Assembly: GCA_016178305.1 (NCBI GenBank)
Contig: JACOTM010000081.1
Coordinates: forward strand, 1 to 41,711
DNA length: 41,711 bases
Direction: 5' to 3'
Source of the DNA: Flavobacteriia bacterium
Lineage (GTDB): Bacteria; Bacteroidota; Bacteroidia; Flavobacteriales_D; Crocinitomicaceae
Part shown: in pieces, positions 1 through 9,363 of the stretch
How the letters are laid out: the number at the start of each line of letters is the position of its first letter
How positions within the stretch are numbered: position 1 is the stretch's first letter
Program-made: the position numbers and the translations under genes
Notes under the pieces: model-generated
What the model saw: only the letters and a program-made list of their open reading frames with translations
What the model was told of the DNA's origin: nothing
The model's database searches: none

Positions 1-112
1 AACGAATGCTATAGCCGAAAGTGTTAATGCTAAAATTAAAGATGCTATTAGACAAAATAAAGGATCAAGAGATTTGGACTTTTTTCATTATAGGATTGCA
101 ATAATTATTTAA
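1..112 (+). pseudogene. C-terminal end of an ISL3-type transposase, cut by the window edge
   Basis: Reading from base 2, an open frame of 36 codons ends in TAA at 110-112. It begins T-N-A-I-A-E-S-V-N-A-K-I-K and ends with F-F-H-Y-R-I-A. This matches the tail of DDE transposases of the IS204/IS1001/IS1096/IS1165 (ISL3) group, whose C-terminus typically has S/T-N-x-x-A-E-S-x-N-A-K-I-K followed by a phenylalanine-rich F-x-x-R-L/I segment. Only the tail is inside the window, so it cannot be told whether the full element is intact. I could not identify a terminal inverted repeat with confidence in the 79 bases before the next gene. Confidence 0.6.
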
Positions 113-191
113 GCTCAGCACCTCAAAATAATTTTAACCCTATTTAAGTTCAATCGTTTCTTAGAAAAATTAATTTTAGACCAATATTTTA

Positions 192-1463
192 ATGAAAATA
201 AAACTTTCAACACACGTAATCATTTTCTTTTTTACATTTACAAGCATCTCTTTTTATGCGCAAATCGAAGAAGTCAGAAGAATAACCCAAACGCTTTGCT
301 CACCTGAATTTCATGGTCGGGGTTACGTTAATCAAGGTGATTCAAAAGCGGCAGATTTTATTGCTTCTGAATTCAAAAAAATAGGTTTAAAACCATATAA
401 AAAATCATATTTTCAAAAATTTAGTTTCAATGTAAATACATTTCCAGGAAAAATGGAAGTGTTAGAAGGTTCTAAAAAATTAATTCCTGGTGTCCATTTT
501 TTAGTAGATCCTGCTTGTGCTTCCAGTCAAATGACTTGGCAACCTAAGTTGATTTCGATTGAAACAGCTTTAAATTCAGAAAAATTAAAAAAAGAAATAA
601 GCTTTATCAAGCAAAGTCCTGATTACAATGCCATTGCGTTAAATTTTAGTAAATATTCAAAAGACACGTTGAAATTGGTTGCTGGACTCGCAGCACAACT
701 GGCTGAAATAATGCCTGTTATTGAAGTTACAAATCAAAAATTTACATGGTCTGTCGCTCAAAATCAATTAAAATATCCATTTATACAAGTGCAAGATTCT
801 ATTTTTAAGGATAAAATGTCTTGGGATATTCACATTGAAGCCAAATTTTTAGAAAATTATACTTCAAGAAATGTAATTGCTTGTAAAAAAGGAAAAAAAG
901 GAGCGAAAACAATTATTTTTTCAGCGCATTATGATCATTTAGGACAAATGGGGTCAGAAACCTATTTCCCTGGAGCAAATGATAATGCAAGTGGAACGGC
1001 CATGTTGTTAAGTATGGCGAAATATTTTAAAGAAAACCCCAACGATTACACAATTATTTTCATTGCATTTGCTGGAGAAGAAGCTGGATTATTAGGATCT
1101 CATTACTTTGTAGAACACCCACTTATTCCACTAGAAAAAATCAATTTTCTGATTAATTTAGATATTATGGGAAGTGGTGAAGAGGGAATTACAGTTGTTA
1201 ATGCTACCAAACATGAAAAAGAATATGAACAATTAGTAAAAATTAATGAAGATTTAAAACTATTAACGCAAGTAAAAAAACGTGGACCAGCGGCCAATTC
1301 TGATCATTATTGGTTTGCAGAAAAAGAAGTTCCCGCAATTTTCATATATACTCAAGGACCAAATAAAAATTATCACGACATTTTTGATAAATACGAAGCA
1401 TTAAGTTTTCAAGAATATGAAGACATAAAAACCTTACTGGTAAAATTTGTATTAAATTTTTAG
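192..1463 (+). CDS. Secreted M28-family zinc aminopeptidase-like protein
   Basis: The 423-residue product starts with a signal peptide (basic start, a phenylalanine-rich hydrophobic stretch, cleavage near S-F-Y-A-Q at residue 24), so it is exported. The C-terminal half carries the M28 (aminopeptidase Y/PSMA-like) zinc site in order: S-A-H-Y-D-H near residue 245, G-A-N-D-N-A-S-G, A-G-E-E-A-G-L-L-G-S with the catalytic glutamate, L-D-I-M-G, and S-D-H-Y-W-F near the end. All five metal-ligand positions appear present, so it should bind two zinc ions and be active. The N-terminal ~220 residues are divergent and probably include the inserted domain seen in many secreted Bacteroidota M28 proteins. 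There is no T9SS tail, so a periplasmic location is likely. The natural substrate (peptide N-termini in general, or a specific peptide) cannot be told. Confidence 0.88.
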   Translation: MKIKLSTHVIIFFFTFTSISFYAQIEEVRRITQTLCSPEFHGRGYVNQGDSKAADFIASEFKKIGLKPYKKSYFQKFSFNVNTFPGKMEVLEGSKKLIPGVHFLVDPACASSQMTWQPKLISIETALNSEKLKKEISFIKQSPDYNAIALNFSKYSKDTLKLVAGLAAQLAEIMPVIEVTNQKFTWSVAQNQLKYPFIQVQDSIFKDKMSWDIHIEAKFLENYTSRNVIACKKGKKGAKTIIFSAHYDHLGQMGSETYFPGANDNASGTAMLLSMAKYFKENPNDYTIIFIAFAGEEAGLLGSHYFVEHPLIPLEKINFLINLDIMGSGEEGITVVNATKHEKEYEQLVKINEDLKLLTQVKKRGPAANSDHYWFAEKEVPAIFIYTQGPNKNYHDIFDKYEALSFQEYEDIKTLLVKFVLNF

Positions 1464-1483
1464 CCTTTATAATTTACAAATTC

Positions 1484-1491
1484 TATTTTTG
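1484..1491 (+). promoter_or_regulatory. Candidate -7 promoter element for the 1352-residue T9SS protein
   Basis: TATTTTTG matches the Bacteroidota housekeeping -7 consensus TAnnTTTG and lies 44 bases before the ATG at 1536. No clear TTG -33 element is seen at the expected distance, so this rests on the -7 match and position only. Confidence 0.35.
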
Positions 1492-1535
1492 TAACTCCTT
1501 GAACTAAAACGGTTACATTAAAAGATTTTTTATCA

Positions 1536-4500
1536 ATGAAAAAAGGACTCTTCTTTTTAATTACATTTTTGACATTTACCGCTTTGGCTCAACCGTATGC
1601 TGGAAGTTCGGGCAAACTTAAACCTTTAACGACAATTTCAAAAGCTGCGGGTTGCATACCTCCTTCCACTACCACACTGTTGGAACTTAATAATGTCAGA
1701 GCAATGATCCATACAGCGGGAAATTTATGGCAGATTCCAGCTCAAAATTATTCGCAATACGAAGTGCCAAAAAATTCTGGAATAATGTGTCTGTTTACTG
1801 CTGCATTATGGTTGGGAGGAACAGATGTAAATAATCAATTGAAGCTCGCTGCTTTACGCTATAGAGAAGGACAAGATTATTGGACAGGTCCATTATCCAT
1901 TGGTGCTGCAGAAGCTACAGTTGACGATTGCTTTAAATATGATAAACATTTTGTAAGTGCAAAAGACCAAGTAACTGAATTTAATGCTTGGTATGAAACT
2001 GGAATATTAGACCAACAAAACGGTACAAGTAATCAAGCATCATTGTTTCCAAATTATATTGTACCCAAAATAATAAAAGAATGGCCAGCTCACGGAGATG
2101 TATCCAAAGGGCAAGATTATTATTTAGCACCATTTTTCGATTATAATAATGATGGCAAGTATGATTACAAAGACGGTGATTATCCTTGGTATGATATTAC
2201 AAATTCTAAAAATTGTAAAGCAGATAGACGCGTATCATTGTATGGAGATCAAAATTTTTGGTGGATAATGAATGACAAGGGGAATTTACATACAGAAACG
2301 ACCGCAGATCCAATAGGAATGGAAATAAGAGCCCAAGCATTTGCCTTCACTTCCGGAGATGAAATAAATAATATGACCTTTTATAATTACGAATTAATCA
2401 ATAGAGGAACACAAACATTATTCAATACTTATTTTGGATTTTTTACAGATGGCGCTTTAGGTAATCCTACGGATGATTATGTAGGTTGTGATGTTAATAG
2501 AGGTTTAGGTTATTATTATAATGGAAATAGTTATGATGCAACTTATTCAGGTTACAAAGGCTATGGTGAAAATCCTCCGGCTGTTGGAGTAGATTTTTTT
2601 GAAGGTCCTTATCAAGATATTGACAGCATCGATAATGCTTTTGGAATTGGAACTGGTGAGGCGTTAAATGGAATAGGTTATGGGGATGGAATCATAGATA
2701 ATGAGCGTTACGGAATGAGGCGTTTTTTATATTATAGTAATACAACGAACGGTGCAAATCCGAATCAAACAGACCCTATTGCTGCTTATGATTATTATAA
2801 TTATTTAAGAGGTCATTGGAAAGATGGAACTCCTTTCGTTTATGGTGGAAGTGGTCACGTTTCAGACCCTGATGCTAATCCAAACATTCAATGTGATTTT
2901 ATGTTCCCGGGAGACACAGACCCTTTAGGTTGGGGTACAGGAGGACAGCCACAACCACTTTGGACAGAAGAAACAGCTGGGAATGTTCCGAATGACCGAA
3001 GATTTTTAGAATCAGCAGGTCCTTTTATTTTAAAACCTGGAGCTGTTAACAATATTACAGTTGGTGTTGCTTGGGCTAGAGCTGTTTCAGGTGATCCATT
3101 TGAGTCCGTAAAAGTATTACAAGTTGCGGATGATAAAGCACAAGCTTTGTTTGAAAATTGCTTTAAAGTATTAGAAGGCCCACATGCACCAGATTTATCT
3201 TTTCAAGAATTAGAAAACAAAGTTGTTCTATACCTCAATAATCCGATTGGATCTAATAATTACAACGAAAAATATATTGAAACTGATCCATTTATTATTT
3301 CTTCCATACCAAATATTGATAAGAATTATCGTTTTCAGGGATATCAAATTTATCAATTAAAATCCAGTTCTGTTAGTATTTCAGATCTTGAAAATAGTGA
3401 CAAAGCTCGTTTGGTAGCACAATGCGATATTGAAGATGATTTTCAACGAATCATAAATTTTGAATTTGATGAAAATTTAGACGCTTGTATTCCTGTTGAA
3501 AAAGTTAAAGGTGAAAACAAAGGAATTAAACACTCCTTCTTAATTAATGACGATATGTTTGCTAGTGGCACTAAAACATTGGTTAATTTTAAAACTTATT
3601 ATTATATGGCTGTTTCTTACGCTGTGAATAATTATAAAACATATAATCCAAATGATCCTTTAGCAATAGATGGTCAAAAGAAAATTTACATAAAGAGTAG
3701 AAAAGCTGCTTATGGACAGGTGAAAGTTATGACTGTTACTCCTCACAACCCGAAACCGGAACAGGAAGGAACTTATCAAAATTCGAATTATGGGGATTCT
3801 CCAGAAGTAACGAGATTAGACGGCTTTGGAAATGGTGATAATGCTATTGATTTAACCGAAAAATCTAAAAATGATATTTTGAAAAATGGATTTATTACAA
3901 ATCCAACCTACCAATTAAATCATGCTCCAATAGGTATCAAAGTCATCGACCCATTAAATGTTGTTGATGGTTATTTTGAATGTACATTTAAAGATTATAC
4001 TGCTTCTTCTACGAATAGTACTGATACTGCTAGATGGACAATATACAGATATTCAAATAATTACGACACAAAACAATTATTAGATTCTGTTACTTCTACA
4101 CAAACCATTGAAAATGTTAATGAACAACTTATTCCAAAATGGGGCGTTTCAGTCTATATCTATCAAAAAAAATATAAAACAATAAACAATCAAAAATTTG
4201 CAAATCCAATTGAATCTACAATTGAATTTGATGATTCGACCAAAAGATGGTTGTCTTTTGTGCCAGATAATGAAACTTACTACCCTTCGAATTGGATTCG
4301 TTCAGGCTCTTATGGAGCCCCAAATTCAGATAGTAATGAAATATTAAAATGGCGAAATCCTTGGTGTTATAAAGATGAATTGAATATTGATCCTTTCAAA
4401 GTTTATTCTAAAATTGTTGATGGTGGATTTGCCCCACACAGAATCACGGGTTTCCAATGTGATTATATGCCGTTAGCGTATTTTAACATGCCTACTTCAG

Positions 4501-5594
4501 GCGCAATCCCAATTCCTTCTTATTCCAGAACAAATGCATCTATTAGTTATTTACCAAGCGTTGACATTGTATTTACGACTGATAAATCAAAATGGACTAG
4601 ATGTCCCGTAATTGAAATTGGAAGAGATCCAAATTTAACACTAGGCGGAGCAAAAGCTGGTGCTATGAGAAAAAGTCCAAGTGTTGACAAAAATGGAATT
4701 CCCTTTGGACAAAGCAATTGTAATACAGAAGAAGCTGCTTTGGTTTCAACTAGTGGAATGGGTTGGTTTCCTGGCTATGCCATTGATGTAGAGTCTGGTG
4801 CACGCTTATTTATGGCTTTTGGAGAAAATTCATTCCTAAGTGCTGACAATGGTTCAGATATGCAATGGAATCCGACCTCTAAAATGATGGATAATAATGG
4901 AGAGCCAATCATAGGAGGAGGACATTCTATTTATATTTTCAGTTACAAATTACCTTCTATTAACAATTTAATTGGAATTTCTGATTTAAATGAATATCAA
5001 GAATCTAACAATGAAATCTTTAATTTATTAACAGCTATAGAAACAACAAACTCAAGTACAGATAAAAGAAATTTATATAGTAATTTAACATGGATAGGAA
5101 ATCCTATTTTAGCTCCCAATCAAAAATTATTAACTTCAAATGTTGTTATTAGAATAAGAATACATAAAGAGTATAAAAATTATTTAGCTACTGGCAAAAA
5201 CAATGGAAAACCTATGTATTCTTGGAATATGTCTGGAAACAAAGTATTAACACGAGATAAATCTGCATTGATTGAAGCATTGAAATTAATAAATGTAGTC
5301 CCTAATCCTTATTACGGATATTCTGGTTATGAACGTAGTAAGATTGATTCAAGAGTAAAAATAATAAATCTCCCGACCAAATGTAATGTGAATATTTACA
5401 ATGTTAATGGAAAACTCGTGAGGTCTTTTAAAAAGGATAATGAGATTTCTTTTATTGAGTGGGATTTGAATAACAGTATTGGAATTCAACTTTCAAGCGG
5501 TGTTTATTTAATTCATGTTGAAGTCCCTGGAGCAGGTGAAAGAGTTGTTAAATTTTTTGCAGGAATGCGGCAAGTAGATTTAGAGAATTTCTAA
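1536..5594 (+). CDS. Very large secreted protein with a C-terminal T9SS sorting domain, function unknown
   Basis: The 1352-residue product has a short signal peptide ending near A-L-A-Q (residue 19). Its ~100-residue C-terminus is of the type IX sorting/FlgD-like kind: V-V-P-N-P-Y-Y-G-Y-S, then V-N-I-Y-N-V-N-G-K-L-V-R-S-F, S-S-G-V-Y-L-I-H and a final R-V-V-K-F-F. This indicates export by T9SS and probable surface attachment or release. The body is rich in aromatic, Gly, Asn and Asp residues. Around residues 203-222 it has an acidic D-Y-N-N-D-G-K-Y-D-Y-K-D-G-D run resembling EF-hand/TSP3-type calcium loops, and another G-D-G-I-I-D-N-E near residue 385. I recognise no catalytic domain. Proteins with this PNPYY...MRQ-x-D-L-x-N-F ending occur as a conserved large family in Bacteroidota, but I know of no established role. 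It stands alone between the M28 peptidase and asnS. Confidence 0.85.
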   Translation: MKKGLFFLITFLTFTALAQPYAGSSGKLKPLTTISKAAGCIPPSTTTLLELNNVRAMIHTAGNLWQIPAQNYSQYEVPKNSGIMCLFTAALWLGGTDVNNQLKLAALRYREGQDYWTGPLSIGAAEATVDDCFKYDKHFVSAKDQVTEFNAWYETGILDQQNGTSNQASLFPNYIVPKIIKEWPAHGDVSKGQDYYLAPFFDYNNDGKYDYKDGDYPWYDITNSKNCKADRRVSLYGDQNFWWIMNDKGNLHTETTADPIGMEIRAQAFAFTSGDEINNMTFYNYELINRGTQTLFNTYFGFFTDGALGNPTDDYVGCDVNRGLGYYYNGNSYDATYSGYKGYGENPPAVGVDFFEGPYQDIDSIDNAFGIGTGEALNGIGYGDGIIDNERYGMRRFLYYSNTTNGANPNQTDPIAAYDYYNYLRGHWKDGTPFVYGGSGHVSDPDANPNIQCDFMFPGDTDPLGWGTGGQPQPLWTEETAGNVPNDRRFLESAGPFILKPGAVNNITVGVAWARAVSGDPFESVKVLQVADDKAQALFENCFKVLEGPHAPDLSFQELENKVVLYLNNPIGSNNYNEKYIETDPFIISSIPNIDKNYRFQGYQIYQLKSSSVSISDLENSDKARLVAQCDIEDDFQRIINFEFDENLDACIPVEKVKGENKGIKHSFLINDDMFASGTKTLVNFKTYYYMAVSYAVNNYKTYNPNDPLAIDGQKKIYIKSRKAAYGQVKVMTVTPHNPKPEQEGTYQNSNYGDSPEVTRLDGFGNGDNAIDLTEKSKNDILKNGFITNPTYQLNHAPIGIKVIDPLNVVDGYFECTFKDYTASSTNSTDTARWTIYRYSNNYDTKQLLDSVTSTQTIENVNEQLIPKWGVSVYIYQKKYKTINNQKFANPIESTIEFDDSTKRWLSFVPDNETYYPSNWIRSGSYGAPNSDSNEILKWRNPWCYKDELNIDPFKVYSKIVDGGFAPHRITGFQCDYMPLAYFNMPTSGAIPIPSYSRTNASISYLPSVDIVFTTDKSKWTRCPVIEIGRDPNLTLGGAKAGAMRKSPSVDKNGIPFGQSNCNTEEAALVSTSGMGWFPGYAIDVESGARLFMAFGENSFLSADNGSDMQWNPTSKMMDNNGEPIIGGGHSIYIFSYKLPSINNLIGISDLNEYQESNNEIFNLLTAIETTNSSTDKRNLYSNLTWIGNPILAPNQKLLTSNVVIRIRIHKEYKNYLATGKNNGKPMYSWNMSGNKVLTRDKSALIEALKLINVVPNPYYGYSGYERSKIDSRVKIINLPTKCNVNIYNVNGKLVRSFKKDNEISFIEWDLNNSIGIQLSSGVYLIHVEVPGAGERVVKFFAGMRQVDLENF

Positions 5595-5693
5595 AAAAAT
5601 CTTTCCAAGTTAAAGTTTGAGTAAAATTCTTTGACGACTTGTTTCTGAAAGCATATTATTTGTTTATTTTTACCTTTCAATTAATAGATAAAA

Positions 5694-7133
5694 ATGAAAA
5701 GAGTAAAAATTGCAAGTATTTTCGAAAAACCGGAAATTGGAAAAGAGATTTTAGTAAAAGGATGGGTTCGTTCTTTTAGAAGTAATCGTTTTATACAATT
5801 AACGGATGGATCAACGATAAATACATTGCAAGCAGTAGTTGAATTTGAAAATTTTGAAGAACAAATATTAAAAAAAATCACAACGGCTTCTGCAGTAAGT
5901 TTACAAGGAACTTTGGTCGAATCTCAAGGTTCTGGACAAGCATTTGAATTACAAGTAAAAACAATCGAAATATTAGGTGAAGCGAATCCCGATGATGTGC
6001 AAAAAACGGTTATGCAACCGAAAAAACACAGTTTGGATTATTTGAGAGAACAAGCACATTTACGTTTTAGAACAAACACTTTTGGTGCTGTTTTTAGAAT
6101 TCGTCACGCTGTTTCCTATGCAATACATAATTTCTTTAATGACCGAGGATTTTTCTATTTACACACCCCTATCATTACAGGTTCAGATGCTGAAGGTGCA
6201 GGTGAAATGTTTCGTGTAACAAATCTTGATCCTCAAAATCCTCCATTGAATGAAGATGGAACTATCAATTACAAAGAAGATTTTTTTGGAAAAGCAGTAA
6301 ACTTAACCGTTTCTGGTCAATTAGAAGCTGAATTAGCGGCATTGGCTTTGGGACAGGTTTATACATTTGGTCCAACTTTTAGAGCTGAAAACTCAAATAC
6401 TTCAAGGCATTTAGCTGAATTCTGGATGATTGAGCCGGAAGTTGCTTTCAATGATTTGAACGATAACATGAATTTGACAGAAGAATTTTTGAAACACATT
6501 TGTAAATATGTTTTAGAAAATTGCAAAGACGATTTGAAATTCTTACACGATAGAGATGCGCAAGAGCAAACTCAAAAACCTCAAAATGAACGTAATGAAT
6601 TAGGATTAATCGAACGTTTAGAATTTGTTGTAAACAATGATTTCAAACGTATGACTTATACCGAAGCAATTGAAGTTTTACGTAATTCAAATCATTACAA
6701 AAAGAAAAAATTCCAATACGAAGTAGAATGGGGAACAGATTTACAATCAGAACACGAACGTTACTTGGTAGAAAAAGAATATAAATGTCCCGTTATTTTA
6801 ACGGATTATCCAGCAGCTTTCAAGGCATTTTACATGCGTCAAAATGATGATGGAAAAACAGTAGCAGCAATGGATGTTTTATTCCCAGGGATTGGAGAAA
6901 TTGTTGGTGGTTCTCAACGTGAAGAGCGATTGGATGTTTTAAAGAAAAAATGTGCTGATTTTAATATTCATGAAGAAGAATTATGGTGGTATATGGATAC
7001 ACGTAAATTTGGTTCAGTACCACATGCAGGATTTGGTTTAGGATTTGAAAGAATGGTCATGTTTGTTACAGGTATGACAAATATACGCGACGTAATTCCT
7101 TTCCCTAGAACACCTCAAAATGCAGAGTTTTAA
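5694..7133 (+). CDS. asnS: Asparagine--tRNA ligase
   Basis: This class IIb aminoacyl-tRNA synthetase charges tRNA-Asn with asparagine in the cytoplasm. Its 479 residues compare with about 466 in E. coli. The N-terminal OB-fold that binds the anticodon is visible at residues ~18-100 ([15 protein letters not shown]). The catalytic core follows, with Q-L-E-A-E, motif 2 [16 protein letters not shown] and motif 3 G-L-G-F-E-R near the C-terminus, ending [11 protein letters not shown]. The asparagine-type sequence after motif 2 (E-F-W-M-I-E-P-E) separates it from AspRS. rpoN follows after 43 bases on the same strand, so co-transcription is possible. A near match to the -7 consensus (TACCTTTC) lies just upstream. 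Confidence 0.97.
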   Translation: MKRVKIASIFEKPEIGKEILVKGWVRSFRSNRFIQLTDGSTINTLQAVVEFENFEEQILKKITTASAVSLQGTLVESQGSGQAFELQVKTIEILGEANPDDVQKTVMQPKKHSLDYLREQAHLRFRTNTFGAVFRIRHAVSYAIHNFFNDRGFFYLHTPIITGSDAEGAGEMFRVTNLDPQNPPLNEDGTINYKEDFFGKAVNLTVSGQLEAELAALALGQVYTFGPTFRAENSNTSRHLAEFWMIEPEVAFNDLNDNMNLTEEFLKHICKYVLENCKDDLKFLHDRDAQEQTQKPQNERNELGLIERLEFVVNNDFKRMTYTEAIEVLRNSNHYKKKKFQYEVEWGTDLQSEHERYLVEKEYKCPVILTDYPAAFKAFYMRQNDDGKTVAAMDVLFPGIGEIVGGSQREERLDVLKKKCADFNIHEEELWWYMDTRKFGSVPHAGFGLGFERMVMFVTGMTNIRDVIPFPRTPQNAEF

Positions 7134-7176
7134 TTCGTGATTGTAATTCAAAATTCATAATTTAAAATTATTAAGT

Positions 7177-8619
7177 ATGGCATTAAAACAATATTTAGCA
7201 CAGAAACTAGAACAGCGTTTATCGCCACAGCAAATTCAATTGATGAAGCTGTTGCAAGTGCCTACGATGGAATTAGATCAGAGAATCAAACAAGAAATTG
7301 AAGAAAATCCAGCTTTAGAAGAAGGATCCGACGAAGAATTCGATGATGAATATGAAGGAGAAGATGATTTTGATGACAACGATTCAGATGATTTTGATAT
7401 TTCAGATTATTTTGACGAAGATTCAGCAGATTATAAAACACAAGCAAACAATACGAGTAAAGATGATGAAGAACGTGTCATTCCATTATCAGGAGAACAA
7501 TCGTTTCAACAAAGTTTAACAGAGCAATTGCATTTATTGGATTTGACAGACGACCAATTTATGATTGCCGATACGATTATTGGAAATCTGGACGAATCAG
7601 GATATTTAAATCGTGAAATCGAAGCTATTGTTGATGATTTAGCATTTTCAGCTAATATCATGGTGACCGAAGATGAAGTTGAAAAAGTATTGACTTTAGT
7701 ACAAGAACTCGATCCAGCTGGAATTGGAGCGCGCGACTTAAGAGAATGCTTATTATTACAATTACAACGTAATCATGATGGTGATATTACCCGTTTCACC
7801 GCAAAAAAAATTGTAGAAGATCATTTCGAAGAATTTATAAAAAAGCATTACGATAAAATTCAAAAGAAATTAGAAATATCAGATGAAGATTTGAAAGAAG
7901 CAATAGATGAAATTGTTCGTTTGAATCCAAAACCTGGAGGATCAATGAAAGAAAGCACTAAAAACTTTCAACAAATAATCCCAGATTTTGTTATTACAGA
8001 AACAGATGGGAAATTAGATTTGACATTGAACGGTCGAAATGCTCCTGAATTAAAAGTAAATAAAGATTATGAAATGATGCTTCGGACTTATGCTGAAGGT
8101 GCTAAAACATCAAAAGCTGATAAAGACGCTGTCATGTTTGTCAAGCAAAAATTAGACGGTGCAAAATGGTTTATAGATGCAATCAAACAACGTCAGAATA
8201 CCTTGTTAGGAACAATGCAAGCAATAATGATGTATCAATTTGAATATTTTTTATCTGGAGATGAAACTTCTTTGAGACCAATGATTTTGAAAGATATTGC
8301 TGAAATTGTTGGATTAGATATTTCAACTGTTTCAAGAGTTGCAAATAGTAAATATGTTCAAACAACCCACGGAACGTTTGCCTTAAAATATTTTTTCTCT
8401 GAGTCCTTATCAACAGATTCAGGAGAAGAAGTTTCAACCAGAGAAGTGAAAAAAATATTATCTGAAGCCATTGAAGGAGAAGAAAAATTGAAGCCATTAA
8501 CAGATGAGAAACTAACTGAATTGTTGAAAGAAAAAGGCTATAACATTGCAAGGAGAACAGTTGCAAAATATAGAGAACAATTGAATATTCCTGTTGCTAG
8601 ATTAAGAAAAGAACTTTAA
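7177..8619 (+). CDS. rpoN: RNA polymerase sigma-54 factor
   Basis: The 480-residue product has the full sigma-54 layout. The glutamine- and leucine-rich region I at the N-terminus (Q-Q-I-Q-L-M-K-L-L-Q) receives activator signals. An unusually acidic region II follows at ~residues 50-95 (D-D-E-Y-E-G-E-D-D-F-D-D-N-D). Next come the core-binding region, a helix-turn-helix, and the RpoN box A-R-R-T-V-A-K-Y-R-E-Q-L at ~residue 457, which contacts the -24 promoter element. It would direct transcription only together with AAA+ enhancer-binding activators, none of which is encoded in this window. The TAA stop overlaps the next ATG by one base, implying translational coupling to the membrane protein gene downstream. 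Confidence 0.97.
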   Translation: MALKQYLAQKLEQRLSPQQIQLMKLLQVPTMELDQRIKQEIEENPALEEGSDEEFDDEYEGEDDFDDNDSDDFDISDYFDEDSADYKTQANNTSKDDEERVIPLSGEQSFQQSLTEQLHLLDLTDDQFMIADTIIGNLDESGYLNREIEAIVDDLAFSANIMVTEDEVEKVLTLVQELDPAGIGARDLRECLLLQLQRNHDGDITRFTAKKIVEDHFEEFIKKHYDKIQKKLEISDEDLKEAIDEIVRLNPKPGGSMKESTKNFQQIIPDFVITETDGKLDLTLNGRNAPELKVNKDYEMMLRTYAEGAKTSKADKDAVMFVKQKLDGAKWFIDAIKQRQNTLLGTMQAIMMYQFEYFLSGDETSLRPMILKDIAEIVGLDISTVSRVANSKYVQTTHGTFALKYFFSESLSTDSGEEVSTREVKKILSEAIEGEEKLKPLTDEKLTELLKEKGYNIARRTVAKYREQLNIPVARLRKEL

Positions 8620-9266
8620 TGAAATTTTTTTTTAATATCATTTCATGGGTATTTATGCCTTTGCTATTGCCTTTGTATTTATTGCTGATTTTATTGTATG
8701 TTCCATCATATCAACTTGAAAATGATACAAATGCTTCTCAAATATTTTTGTATCCTTCAGAATTGAAGGAAATAATTTTATTCACATTTGCAATTTTTAT
8801 TTTGGCTACTTTATTCTCATTTATTATCATGAAAAAAAGTAATTTGATCGATTCAATACAAATGAATTTACAAAAAGACAGAACCATTCCATTAATTGTA
8901 ACATTAGTTTATAACTTGCTATTATTTACAGGATTACACTCTAAGATTCCTTTTATATCATATTACTTTTTTGCTTTAGTGGCAAGTGGCATTTTGATAA
9001 CAATTGGCATGTTAATTGGAAATCGATTTTTTAAAATAAGTTTACATGCAGCCGGTGTTGGATTATTTTCTGGCTTTATATTTGCTTTTTGTAAAGAACA
9101 AGTATCTTATCAATTTTGGATTTTAGTTGTAGCTGTATTAATTTCAGGATTAGTTATAACGGCAAGATTATATTTAGAAAAACATGAGCCAAAAGAAGTA
9201 ATTTCTGGATTCTTAATTGGCTTTTTGATTACTTTTTTAGTTACTTTAGTATATCCATTTATATAA
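8619..9266 (+). CDS. Integral membrane protein with a degenerate PAP2-phosphatase-like signature
   Basis: The 215-residue protein is mostly hydrophobic with about six or seven membrane segments (roughly residues 8-28, 50-70, 90-107, 112-132, 139-160, 165-184, 193-213). Its second half recalls the PAP2 (lipid phosphatase) signature: K-D-R-T-I-P resembles motif 1, I-S-L-H-A-A-G resembles P-S-G-H, and A-R-L-Y-L-E-K-H-E-P-K-E-V-I-S-G resembles S-R-x5-H-x3-D-V-x-x-G, with the arginine-histidine spacing preserved. The usual P-S-G of motif 2 is missing and the final Asp is Glu, so enzymatic activity is uncertain. Related small membrane proteins are widespread in Bacteroidota. It overlaps the rpoN stop by one base (TAATG) and is therefore probably translated from the rpoN message. 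The family assignment is inference. Confidence 0.7.
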   Translation: MKFFFNIISWVFMPLLLPLYLLLILLYVPSYQLENDTNASQIFLYPSELKEIILFTFAIFILATLFSFIIMKKSNLIDSIQMNLQKDRTIPLIVTLVYNLLLFTGLHSKIPFISYYFFALVASGILITIGMLIGNRFFKISLHAAGVGLFSGFIFAFCKEQVSYQFWILVVAVLISGLVITARLYLEKHEPKEVISGFLIGFLITFLVTLVYPFI

Positions 9267-9363
9267 AAATATGAAATAAGCCATAACGAAAATGTCAAAA
9301 GCACAAATGATTTTTAATCATGGCGATTGCATATTACAATTAAAGAACAAATAATATATACAT

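Noticed and set aside
8183-8566. A 127-codon open frame antisense to rpoN
   Set aside because: It lies wholly within the well-supported rpoN gene, has low-complexity leucine/glutamine-rich composition, and no recognisable motif.
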